A DNA stretch of 64,000 bases from assembly GCA_021018815.1 (NCBI GenBank), contig JAITYX010000084.1, positions 620,001 to 684,000 of the forward strand. The letters run 5' to 3'. The notes beneath the pieces are model-generated. The model searched no databases. It saw only the letters and a list, made by a program, of their open reading frames with translations, and was not told the origin of the DNA. The translations under genes were made by a program, and so were the position numbers. Position 1 is the first letter of the stretch. Every line of letters starts with the position of its first letter. The DNA is from Talinum fruticosum (lineage: Eukaryota; Streptophyta; Magnoliopsida; Caryophyllales; Talinaceae). Positions 1 to 10,136 of the stretch are shown here, piece after piece.

Positions 1-316
1 CAATTTTTTTTTTTTGGGGGGGATGGGGAACATTTAAAAGCAATTGCAAATGAAACACCTAGATTCAGGACAATATCTATACCATAATTTGTGTAATAGG
101 AAGTATGAACAACTTATATGTGGAGCACTTATTCATTAGATATTTAAATAAACACCAAGTTTGTAAGTATTGGAAGTAAAAATCTTATGTTTGAATTTGA
201 AAATCAAGATATTTTTCATCACGTGTGCTTTTTTATTTTTTCGTTAGTATTACAAAATTTTTATAATTAGACAGGATAATATTTTTCCAACAATATTTGT
301 ACTTGCATATAAATAC
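1..316 (-). other. Probable intron 2 of the coiled-coil gene (incomplete)
   Basis: On the minus strand this follows the donor at 316-315 (GTATTT). It is very AT-rich with stops in all frames and no recognisable exon, so the next exon is probably beyond the left edge. Confidence 0.45.
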
Positions 317-1539
317 CTTAGTCGATAATTTTTCATTCTGTGCCTTGAGATTATTAACAAGTTCTTCCATCTCATTCAACTCTTGTACTTTCCTGGTGAG
401 CTCTCTTGCAATGATCTCTTTCTCTTTTCCCAAGCTTGAACACATGATACCTAATCTCTTTTGGGCAGCATAGCTAGTATTCAGATCTTTCCTTAGTTTT
501 TCCTTGTCATCTAAGATGAGGGTTTCATTCTTCTTTGGGTTATTATCTCTAGGACTTGGAGGGTTACTCATAGTTGCCCTGAGGTCGGTGTTGCAACGTC
601 TAAGTTCTACCAAGCTTTTCTTGCCAGAAAGTTGGGATTTTTGCAACCTTGTTTTCACGTCGTCTAAGATTGTCATCATCCCCGCAAATCTCTGTGCTCT
701 TCGCTCATCAAGTACCCCCTTATTGCATGCCTCTTGGTGATCTTGAATCAACTTCAATAGTAGTTTTACATTTGTTGCAATACCTATATTAATTGCATTG
801 CATTGAGAAGCAAATTCGTATCAACTATATGTCAATTTTCTCATTGTCTTTTTAATTTTTTGTTTAATCATTTATAAAAAGCACTAGCAACTTGGTTAGA
901 TCAATTGATTTTTATAAAGTTAATCAGGTCATTTTTTGCTTTGCCTTAAATGCACTCAAATTTATTTTACAGATTTGATAGCTAATGTTGTTCAATTTTC
1001 TTTTACTTGACCTTGTAATAATTTAAATTTGTCTAAAACAAACAAGATGAGTGACTCATTTTTGTCAATAACAATAAAACTATAATATATTAACTTCAAG
1101 AAAAACAAGTCATAATTTTAAATCAAATTGAATTCCATTATATCATATTCAAATCATATTAGTTGATATTGACAAACCTATTTTATTGTCATATTAAATT
1201 GAACTTATTATTACCCAATATATCATAACCTAACTCAAACTTTTGCTCCTCCTAAATTGAATTTTGTGCCTCTTTTTATATAAATTTTTTTAATGATTTA
1301 TGTGTAAATTTTGTATAGTTTGATGAATGAGTAATTTTTGCTTTACTTTCAAATTGAAAAAAATGTAAAATGAGATATAAATAAAAAGCAAAAGAAAATG
1401 GACAAAAAACCTCATGCAAGGAGGGGCCAAAAAGAAAGGAAGAAAAATAAAGAAAGTTACCTTCTAAGCTGGTTATTTCCTCACGCCCAGTAATTGATAA
1501 AGGCAACAAATTAGGAGTCGAACTCACACGCCCGCTCAT
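317..1539 (-). CDS. Coiled-coil protein gene, first two coding exons (partial)
   Basis: Two exons on the minus strand. Exon 1 is 1539-1461, starting at the ATG of MSGRVSSTPN; its donor reads AAG|GTAACT. Exon 2 is 783-317, with acceptor ATATAG|GT and donor AAG|GTATTT. Exon 1 is 79 nt and leaves one base; exon 2 begins with the two bases that complete a Gly codon, so the frame runs through without a stop. The product so far is about 182 residues, rich in Lys, Glu, Arg and Leu, with heptad-like stretches (VKLLLKLIQDHQEACNKG; MMTILDDVKTRLQKSQ; ELTRKVQELNEMEELVNNL) and one Pro/Asn-rich break (MSNPPSPRDNN). No membrane segment or catalytic motif is visible. It resembles plant coiled-coil or myosin-tail-like proteins of unknown role; I cannot name the family. 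Later exons lie left of position 1. It is the only host-like gene in the window and shows no stop or frameshift. Confidence 0.72.
784..1460 (-). other. Intron 1 of the coiled-coil gene
   Basis: This is the 677-bp AT-rich stretch between the two exons. It starts GTAACTTTC and ends AATATAG on the minus strand. It contains no coding signal. The acceptor's pyrimidine tract is weak, so the exact 3' splice site is less certain than the donor. Confidence 0.6.
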
Positions 1540-2035
1540 ATTTTTCCCTCTTCTGAGATTACTTGTATGGGTTTGATAAGAATTGATCAATAAAAGAAGA
1601 GCGCTAATGATGATAATAATGAGAAAAGGAAAAATTGAAATTGAGTTATTGAGAAATTTGAAAAGAGAGGTTGCGTACTAATCTCCCTTCCTCCCTTTCT
1701 TCCCCTTTTCGATCTCTCTCTTGTGATCTCTATGCCTCTTTCTCTTGGTTTGATTTTTTCATCAATTGAGTTGTTCGTTTGTTTGCAATGATGTTTGAGA
1801 TTATTGTTGCACTTGTAATTGTGGCTAATTTTAGTTATTATGTTGCGCAATAGTAGGGAGCGCGTTTTGACTTTTTCATAATTGGGTAATAGTCTCCTTA
1901 TTTTTTTAATCAAGAAAATAATTATGATTTTGCTAAATATCGTACTTAAGGTAACGTATAAGAAGTATATATATTAGCTATCTTATCTATTTAATTTATA
2001 TATATGGAAAAAAAATTAATCTAATATTTCTTTGT
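1540..2035 (-). promoter_or_regulatory. 5' leader/promoter side of the coiled-coil gene
   Basis: This stretch lies upstream of the ATG on the minus strand. The part at 1684-1745 is a purine-rich GA tract on the minus strand, like the GA-rich leaders common in plant 5' UTRs. Beyond it the sequence is AT-rich. No convincing TATA box can be fixed, and no ORF here looks real. Confidence 0.3.
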
Positions 2036-2044
2036 TAATTGAAA

Positions 2045-2330
2045 TATTTTTAGTTGCCTACTAAAAATTAAACTTTCCACCTAAGCTCCCAAAAACTTAC
2101 ATTTTACCTTATTATTTGTTTATTTTAATTAAAATTGCTCATTAAATCCTATCTAGTAAATTTTTTTGCCATGCTCCATTGTTTTTACTCATTTACTAGG
2201 GTTTGATGGATAGGTTATAATTCGAAAATTTCTACAGTAAAAAAGAAAAAGAAGTGAGCTGAATTTGGATGTGATTTTTATGAAATTAGGTGGAAAGTTT
2301 GATTTCTATTAGAAGCTAAAATTACAATTC
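2045..2330. repeat. Inverted-repeat element, possible MITE
   Basis: A 15-bp perfect inverted repeat, AAACTTTCCACCTAA (2070-2084) and TTAGGTGGAAAGTTT (2286-2300), extends outward as an imperfect match of about 40 bp on each side (TTTTAG...CTA...AAATY next to the core). The roughly 285-bp unit is AT-rich and non-coding. Size and structure fit a MITE, but I see no clear TSD. Confidence 0.4.
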
Positions 2331-2335
2331 ATGAG

Positions 2336-3170
2336 AAAATATTGAATCTAGTGTTCAACCGAGACACGGAAGCCCATTTTTACCGATGCGAGCTTTGTGC
2401 ATTACCTCGTCAAAACACCGCATTTGGTCCCAACGCTCAACCGAGGCACGGAAACCAAGACTTCCACAAGACGTTGTTGGGTGACCAGCGCCACGTATCT
2501 CAGCCCTTTCGTGGGATTTTCGGTCCAGCTTGATTTTGTCCGGTTTTTTCCTCCTGGATTCTCGCAGTAGGCCGGGACCGATTCAGCTGCGTTGACGGTT
2601 GAATTGCTTCTTTTCGGTCATTTTTGTGACCTAAATTTCTTTTATAAATAGAGGGCCTAACCCATCATTTTAGCAATGGCTGATTCCTAAGCTACATGCT
2701 ACTGAATTTGAGCTAACAACTATTGAATGCTAAATCGGTATTCTAATCTATTGACTAATTTTCAGCTACGTATTACTACACTCTTAAACACTCTCATTAC
2801 TCTCTTCCATTTTCTAATCCCCTCATCTTCACCACACTACCTTACCTCACAAATTCCACAAAATAGCCTATCTCTATCTCGCTTGCTCACCGTTTCGCTA
2901 CTGCAGTTAAGTTCGTGATTCAAGTTCAACAGGTGGGCGCTCGATTTGCTTTCAATATCAATTAGGATTTTTATTTTTTATGTTTTTACTGCTTTACGTA
3001 TTGTGGATCAAAATGTAATCGCTTTTAATTCCTTCAACCCACTATAGTTTTTGATTTTCTCGATTTCTTTTGTCGCTTTCCTTTGTCACTTTTCTATCTA
3101 CTTTTACCGCTTTCTTAGCATATTTTGAATGATTTAATTTTTTACACTCACATGTTATATGCTTGATTGG
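2336..3170 (+). mobile_element. Tat-type Ty3/gypsy 5' LTR, first part
   Basis: This part is diverged but collinear with the LTR at 46.26-47.58 kb. Shared blocks are GTCATT...GACCTAA followed by the TATA region, ATTGTGGAT..A.ATGTATCGC or its equivalent, and CGCTTTTAATTCCTTC (3020-3040 here, about 47455-47470 there). Both end in a block containing TAACACATTAT, which here lies just past the inserted solo LTR at 6231. The left edge of the LTR is not visible and may be cut by the inverted-repeat element. Orientation is plus, as in the pol remnants that follow. Confidence 0.55.
2643..2651 (+). promoter_or_regulatory. TATA box of the Tat 5' LTR
   Basis: TATAAATAG lies in the left Tat LTR at the place where the right-hand copy has CTATAAGTAG (47032). 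It probably served as the element's promoter. Confidence 0.5.
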
Positions 3171-6100
3171 TGTAACGACCCGACCCTAAACAATATCATT
3201 TATCTTACTAATTACAAACTTTATATAATCGAGCGCGCGCACTTCAATTCGATATTTTATATTTAAATTATTTTTATTTGTGTATTATGCGAGATAAGGC
3301 GACGAAGTGGCCTCCAACAAATAAATTCCATAATAATGATGGTAAATCTACGAGATATGTTTAAAATAAAAATTTAGGAATTTTAATGAATATGTAATGC
3401 GTATAAATATAAAGGTACATAATTATAAGGTTATCGAAATTATATTTTTAACGAACCATTACATTTAAAACAGATCGAATAACTTATTTACAATGCTATT
3501 ATATGATAAACGTAATAAAATAAAATCAATTAAGGAAGCTAAAGGTGATATTATTAAAGTGTATTTACTCAAAATTAATTAATAACCCAAGTTAAGGAAT
3601 AATAATAGTAACAATGTAAGTAAGTTATATAAAACTAGACAGATAATAAAATAATAAATAAATAAAAACAAAATAAAAATAAGGAACACCGATTTTTTCG
3701 TAAAAATCCAGAATGGGCTTCGGAGTATTCGAGCGGCAATTAAAAGCAAGGAAAACAAAATTTTGGCTCAAACAACACAAACTCATCACTACCTCTACTT
3801 CTCTCTCCCCGTTCTCCTACCTCCCTCTCCCCTACTCCGCCTCCTAGCACCAGGCCCTCTCGCTGGCCACCGGGCGCCACCAACGCCAGCCGAAGCCGGC
3901 GCCGGTCTCTCTGTCTGTCTCTCTCTCTTTTCCTCCCCGTGCGCTCCCCGCTCTGTCTCGTCCTCGCTCGCGGCTGTCACCCTTACTCGCGGCCCACTTT
4001 CTGCCAGCCCACCGGCTAGCAGCAAAGCTAACCAGGCGCCGCCATCAACTCTGGCCGAAGCCGGCGCTAGCGCCGCCCGTGCCCCTCCCGCTCTCGCACT
4101 CTCTCTCTCTTTCTCGATGGCTGCCCCGCCTTCGCCCATGTTTCGCCGCCCACTCTCCGGCCAACCAACCGCAGCCCGACCACCGGAAATCGACGCCGGT
4201 GCTGCCAGTAGCCGCCGGAGCCTAGCCGTGCTGCACCACCACCACTTCCCCTTTTGGACTTCCACTCTTGGGTTGAAGGTAAAGCCCTAAATCCTAAATT
4301 ATCACACTTCATTATCTACTTAATGATTATAGTTGTAAATTGAATTATATAATTTTGAAAGATGTTTGTGGTGTGGATTTAAAGGTTGAATTAGAAAAAT
4401 TGGAGTTACTATGAATAATTATGAATTGGGATTTTGGTGGAATGATCTGTTGTGAAAGTGAATAAATATATTGCTCTTGTGGAATTGTGAATTGGTGAAT
4501 TTATAAAATTATGAGTTAATGAATTAAATCGGGGATGCTTTGCTATAGATTTTGAGTGAATTTAATGGTTTCGTTATCTTCGAAATTGAGTATATTTGAG
4601 CAAAAGAAAGAGAATGTGTATATAGAGATTGAAGTTGCATAATAAGTAGAGTCGAAAGTATTTAAACCTTTGAGAAATTTAGGGTACTTAATTGCATATA
4701 TAGATGTGGATTTTGTTGGGGAAAAGATGTATACAAATTGAATTAGTGTGTCTTGATCTTTGTATGAAATTCTAGTAAATTAGTTAATTTGTGGAGTAAA
4801 TTGATTAATTTGTGGAATAGATGATAAGATGTGGTGAACGGTGACTTAAGGATAGGATTGAAAGTGAGATTTTGGTTCGATATAATTAATTGAGTTAATG
4901 GTGTAAGTGACAGTGACAATGATAGTAACGATGATAATAACCATTAGGAGCATGTTTTACGTTTGTCGAACAAATGTTAAAAATTAAGATAAATGTTTGT
5001 ATATATATACATATATATCTTTAATTCGATTGGACTAATGAATAAAATCACATAAATATAGCTGATCAACATGTTTGATGAGTATGTGTCGTACATAAGA
5101 TTTCAAATGAAACTAACGCAATAGAATTGAGTAATAAAAATCTTATTTCAATCGGTTATGTATTAAATAAAGGAAACGAAACAAATTGCAAGCATTTATG
5201 CGAATTCAATTATTGAAACTCAAGAAAAATGTTATTAACAACAAAAATCTATTTGAAACAGAATTGAGGCCACTTCGATTGCTTGAATAGCTGGTGACTT
5301 AAATTTTTATAAAAGGGGAGAAACAAATATTCTCCGTTCGAGTACGTTCATTGCCTATACCCTTCGAAAATTCACATATTTCAAGCAAATCTCAACATTT
5401 CTTACATAAATAACTAATAATGAATCATTTGTAAGCCAAGTTTTGCCACCTAATTAAGTGGTCCCAACTCAATTATCAATTATCGGGGCTTATGCCCCCA
5501 ATTCCACCTGCGCGGCTTCAACTTGGGTTTCGGTCAGCCGGGAGGTGTGCACCTTACTAAGATCGTATCAATTATCAAGGGGTTCCACTTTCGGATAATA
5601 ACCGACAAGCAAGTTTTACTCATATTCTCTCCCCGGTTTCGAACTGAAATGAATTGAAATGTGCGCGTTCAATTAAAATGTTTTCAAAGTAGTTTTTACG
5701 AGTGCAGGAATGTTCGTGCTGAGTTTCGACTCATTCTTCGAAATATTTTACTTGTTTTTGTTTTTAAGAAGAGCATCCGTGAACAGCCCATTGCCTAAGA
5801 AGTCCGATGGAAGCAAGACTTAAGCTGGACAAATCGTCATCACCGATCTATGATGGGTCTAGAAGCTCACGAGTGATTTTCTACGCATCCGGTTTTGGGT
5901 TGCCCTTGGAAGGTATTACATACGGTATATTTTCGGATCGACAATTGGAGGGGCTTGTATAATTTATAAAATATCTCGGAACTGTATGTTGGGAGTTGGT
6001 TGAATCATGTGGTATGGTTTAACTCTTTGGGACATAAATATTTACTTCTATCGGGACTCGTTGAAACGTAGGTGGTTGACGCAAGTTTTTTTATATGCAT

Positions 6101-6225
6101 TCTATTTTAGCCTGGTCCTATTTTTAGGACGGCGGTAACGCCTTTGGTCGTTAACTTCCGCTGCGACCATACTTCATACTCGCTAATTAGGGGATTATTA
6201 AGTAATGGCGATTGGGGGCGTTACA
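3171..6225 (+). mobile_element. 3.06 kb solo LTR, Tekay/Del-like chromovirus type
   Basis: The LTR starts TGTAACGACCC and ends GGGGGCGTTACA, with 7-bp terminal inverted repeats TGTAACG/CGTTACA, and is flanked by ATTGG. There is no internal coding region, so it is a solo LTR left by LTR-LTR recombination. It carries a C/T- and GC-rich block (about 3775-4270) in an otherwise AT-rich sequence; the predicted peptides there (Pro/Ser/Arg-rich) are low-complexity artefacts. Long LTRs with TGTAAC...GTTACA ends are known from plant Tekay/Del chromoviruses, so the lineage is inferred from the ends and length only. Orientation is assigned by analogy with the two similar LTRs at 14.3 and 60.5 kb. Confidence 0.8.
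3775..4270. repeat. C/T- and GC-rich low-complexity block in the solo LTR
   Basis: The plus strand is strongly pyrimidine-rich (CTCTCTC, CGCC, CCGGC runs). In the LTRs at 14289 and 60468 the equivalent block is purine-rich on the same strand relative to the rest of the LTR. It is probably the promoter/leader part of the LTR. No protein is supported. Confidence 0.55.
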
Positions 6226-6230
6226 ATTGG

Positions 6231-7887
6231 TAACACATTATTTTGACTCACAACTCAAATTAGTAAAGGTCGTCTATTGATTGGCGGAATGGAGGGCTTA
6301 TCCCTACATTTCGTACCTCTAACCTTAAACACTTGGATTCTTACTTCTAGGCCGATGGAGTCACTTTTAAACCTTTTTCAAGCTTAGTTTTCCCATACTA
6401 TGTTTGGAAAAGTTTTCTTTTATTTTTATTAGTTTTGATCTTCTAAAACCGACTAATAACTCTTTCTTTTCTATTTTTATTTCTCATAATCGCATCTCGG
6501 TATTTCTAATTTAAAGATGGAAAAAAATTGATTTATTTTCCGACGAGTCGAGACTATAGACTAAGATTAACTCCTCACTCGAGCCTATAGTTGGCGTTAG
6601 CTAGTGGTCGAGCTTGGCACTTGGTCCAAACCAGTGTTATTTCACCTTTTGACCTAAAATCCTTGCGATAGAAGGTAAATTGTATTTTTCTATTTACCTA
6701 AATTATAAAATAATATCCCAAGACCTTCTAAAATTAATTTCTAAAAATAAATGATTAATAAAATTGTCAATCACCATTTTACCTAAATTATTTTAAATTA
6801 AATTACAAAAATCGGTAATCTCAATAAGAGACACAACCCCACTTTTAGAAATCATCTTTTCCAAAACCAAAAAGAGCCAACACCGCTTCGTGCCGAAACT
6901 TTGGTGCAGTTACCGCCCGACCCCCATCTCGGGATGGCTGGCCTGCGCGGGGTAGCTGGTTCCTATAATGGCAACTCCCTCGGGGATGTATCACTCATTA
7001 AGAGAGTGAGACTTGAAAATTTAAAGTGTGAGTTTTTTTAATGTGTTTTGCATTAGGCATGTTGCATTTAGGCGACCTTGGATGCGGTTGCTTTTAATTT
7101 TAATTATAGGCTTTATCCTTAAGTGAACACTTTTTTGTAGAGGTTGAACTATTGACCTCATGGACCCACTTAGGCTTGATTAATGGGAAGATGGTTACTC
7201 ATCGCTCATAGCACACTTTTTTGATTTTTGACCGAAAGGCATCGACAATTCATGCTCTTTCCTGCCATGCACCTCATAGAGGACTAAATTCTCAGATTAT
7301 GAGACACCATGTATCTAATCTAGATTTATCATTCTTTTGACCATAGATCCTTGGTTGTTTAGGTGGTCCCTCTCTCTTCATTTGCATGTTTTAAATGAAT
7401 GTAGTTGTTCTAGTATTCAACCTTTTTCTTGTGAGCCTTTAGATTAGGTTGACTATGTTGAATAACCCTTGCATGAGTGCAAAATAAAATACAATAATTA
7501 ATCTTTTTGAGTCGGTCTAATGTGTGCATTTTTAGCCAAACGTCAAAATTATTTTTAGCCAAAATACCCCCTCTCTTTTTTAGTCAGTTTTAGGTTTTTT
7601 TAGGTTTTGACTTTCAGCAAGTTTGCATTTATGCATTAGTTAAAAATAAATTTCATCTCAAATTAGGTGAGTCCATTTTATGCATTTAGGCAAAAATAAA
7701 TTTTATCTAAAATTAGGGAGTCCAGTTTTTGCATTAGCTAAAAATAAAATTCATCTCAAAATCAGGTGAATCCATTTTTGCATTAGCTAAAAATAAAATC
7801 CATGTCAAACCAGGTGAGTTCGTGTTGCATTCATCTTTTGATTAAGGGAGTCTTTTATTTTCCTATTGCATGTGAATCAACAAGAGC
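6231..7887 (+). mobile_element. Tat-type element: LTR end and 5' untranslated leader
   Basis: This stretch continues the interrupted LTR (TAACACATTAT) and then shows the long untranslated leader usual before gag in Tat elements: a block with CCTCTAACC and GATTCTTACTTCTAGGCCG at about 6310-6360, and a GC-richer block at 6890-6990 (CCCCCATCTCGGGATGG, CTGGCCTGCGCGGGG). No gag reading frame remains between here and the first protease unit. Assignment is by resemblance of these blocks to Tat leaders, so it is moderate. Confidence 0.5.
7633..7826 (+). repeat. 49-bp tandem repeat, four copies
   Basis: The copies are at 7633-7681, 7682-7730, 7731-7779 and 7780-7826. The unit runs GCATTAGCTAAAAATAAAAT, then YCATCTCAAA, AYCAGGTGAGTCC and ATTTTT. 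Three copies are 49 bp and the last is 47 bp. It lies just before the first protease-like segment of the Tat element. Confidence 0.85.
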
Positions 7888-9368
7888 TTGCCCCTTGTTG
7901 GAGTGATTTTATGGAGTATGGGGTATTTGTCGAACCATAGGGATGGAATCAACAAGAATGCCCTTTCCTTAACCATAACGTGCTTCACCAAGTTTGTTCC
8001 CCTAACCTTCATAGACAATAGATCAGCACTAAACATATGCCCTTGGAGAACAACTAGAAGGTTAGGAATTAGGGAGCAACAACTCTCTAAGCGGACTATC
8101 CATCTCCGAGCTCACGATAATTCCAAAAGATTAATCTTAGGAACAGTGACCTTGCTAATTAATGTAGGGCAAGTAGAAAGGAACATTGAAATCTAAGTCT
8201 TAGATATCCGAGCTACCTTCAATTTACTTATAGGACGCCCTTGATCACATGATCATCGGGCGGGAAAATAAGATGATTGTCAACGGTCAAGTCATAACTA
8301 TCAACGGGGATAACCTTTGTGTTACTATCACCTCTAAAGAATCTATAGTTGAGATCAAGCATGATGCTAATGACGAGGAACTATATGGATTCGAGACTAT
8401 CGATGTCTTATAATGAAATAAAGCACCTCTTAACTTCAATCCTTATGGAAACCCTAGTGTTCATTCGAGGCTTACGAAGAAGGGGTACTTTCCGAGTCTT
8501 CGTTGTAGGTGAAGGGCATACCACATTACTTTTCTATGCCTTCCACCCACTAATTACAACTTTGGGTTAGCCTATCAACCTACTCTTAAGGAAATAGCTC
8601 AAGCCATGTGGGAAGTTCAAACTAAGAGGACTCGCACTACACACATTCCGCTCTATCAAGCCCTTTCCCTATAAAGTTAATGGGCAGCTCATAAGAGAAG
8701 TAGATGACTTCCCTTATAATGGTTTTCCTAATCCCTACTATCTCAAGGAAAAGGGTATCCTATAACTCGGTCCGGAGATTTTCGATTATTGTTATATTTT
8801 GGAGAAGGAGGCACCCTACCTCCTTGAAGAGGGACAATCCTTGCCAAACTGGACCAATCTCACTGGGAATAATCTTTTTGGTCTTCTATTTGGATAATAG
8901 GAAGGGAATTCAGTCTCGGTATTGTCACGAGCTATGTCACACCCACAGTTCAATCCTTTGAGGTTCACCACCGACTTTGATTGTGAAGGATCCAAGCATG
9001 TCACTTGGATTGACGGCACGGATGCCTAAGAATTACCCGTAACCTCTTTCTTAGTATAGTACTAGGGCTTGTGTTTCTCCTTTTGTTATTTCTAGTTCTT
9101 TTCCAAATTCTCCCTTTTAAGTTTTGTGTCTTCGGTTTCGAGTATGATGCACTCCGAAAACTAAAGGCCGATATCGCAATCCGGCAATCAATATCTGCGT
9201 CTCCAAAACATAAACAGGCCTTGATTGATGCACTTAGTAACATCGAGGCCTCTCCTGAAACTATGCCGGAGGACGTGGTAGGATTGGTTAATAGTGGGCA
9301 TGGAACTATTACCTTTGATCGAAAGATCTCTCAAAAGAAGGTGTTGCACACGACAATGCCCTTTACTT
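7888..9368 (+). pseudogene. Tat-type gypsy pol segment, tandem unit 1 (protease and spacer)
   Basis: Broken coding in several frames. In order it shows NKNALSLTI, KFVPLTFIDNRSALNICPW (retropepsin region; DNGS degraded to DNRS), RRLGIREQQLSK, HLRAHDNSKR, a VNGDNLCVTITSKES-type strand, EELYGFETI, LGYQPTLKEIAQA, then FPYNGFPNPYYL and LEKEAPYLLEEGQS. In intact Tat polyproteins the same order (a LVDNGSALNVCPL-type protease motif, then a LGRPW strand, then a LGF.PT segment) sits between gag and reverse transcriptase. No RT follows. After about 9000 the unit ends with a segment translating partly as FTTDFDCEGSKHVTWIDGTDA, then LKADIAIRQSISAS, KHKQALIDALSNIEASPETM and VVGLVNSGHGTITFDRK, which leads into the next copy. 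Confidence 0.7.
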
Positions 9369-10136
9369 AGCCATAATTTGCATCAACAAGTTTGTTCCCT
9401 TAACCTTGGTAGACGATGGATTGATAGTAAACGTATGTCCTTGGAAAGCTGCTAGAAGGTTAGGAATTAGGGGGCAACAACTCTCCAAGTAGGTTGACCA
9501 TCTTCGAGCTTACGATAATTCAAAAGAACTATCTTGGGAATAGTGACCTTGCCAATTAATGTAGGGCCAGTAGAAAGGAACATTGAATTCTAAGTCCTAG
9601 GTATCTCATCTACCTTCAATTTATTTCTAGGTTGCCCTTGGTCACATGATTATCGGTTGGTGCCCTCAATTCTACATCGGAAAGTTAAGATGATCGTTAA
9701 AGGTCAAGTTATAACCGTTAACGGGGATAACCTTTGTGCTACTATTACCTCTAAAGAATCCATAGTGGAGATCGAGCACGATGCCAATAACGTGGAGCTG
9801 TATGGATTCGAGACTATCATTGTCTTAGAAAGGGATGAAGCACCTCTTAACTTCGATCCTTATGGCAACCCTAGTTTACATTCAATCCTTAGGAAGAGGG
9901 TGTACTTTCCAGGTCTTGCTTGCTGGCTGAAGGGTGTACCACCCTACTTTTCTACCCCTTGAATCCACTAATAGCTACAACTTTGGGTTAGGCGATCAAA
10001 ATACTCCTCGAAAAATAGTTTAAGCCAAGTGGGATGTTCAAACTAAGAGGACTGCACTGCACACACTCCACCCTATAAAGCCCTTTCCTTGTACTTTGAA
10101 CTCGTAGTTCCTAAGATAAGTAGATAACTTCCCTTA
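9369..10136 (+). pseudogene. Tat pol tandem unit 2, left part
   Basis: This repeats unit 1: INKFVPLTLVDDG, RRLGIRGQQLS, VPSILHRKVKMIVKGQVITV, NGDNLCATITSKESIVEIEH, NNVELYGFETIIVLERDEAP, LNFDPYGNPSLHSILRKRVY and FPGLA. The active-site motif is VDDG instead of VDNGS. The unit is cut at 10136 by gag-pro element 1 and resumes at 20369. Confidence 0.7.

Larger units (their letters stand above)
3166..6230. repeat. TSD pair ATTGG around a solo LTR
   Basis: ATTGG occurs at 3166-3170 and again at 6226-6230, flush with the LTR ends. Removing the LTR and one copy restores a continuous Tat LTR sequence that matches the right-hand copy across the junction. Confidence 0.85.

Noticed and set aside
233..757. 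174-codon frame taken as a complete gene
   Set aside because: It starts at TTG and runs into an intron past 316; the splice-consistent two-exon model explains it better.
3763..4312. Long Pro/Ser/Arg- and Ala/Gly-rich open frames on both strands
   Set aside because: They sit in the GC-rich block of a solo LTR, overlap on both strands, and reflect low-complexity composition.
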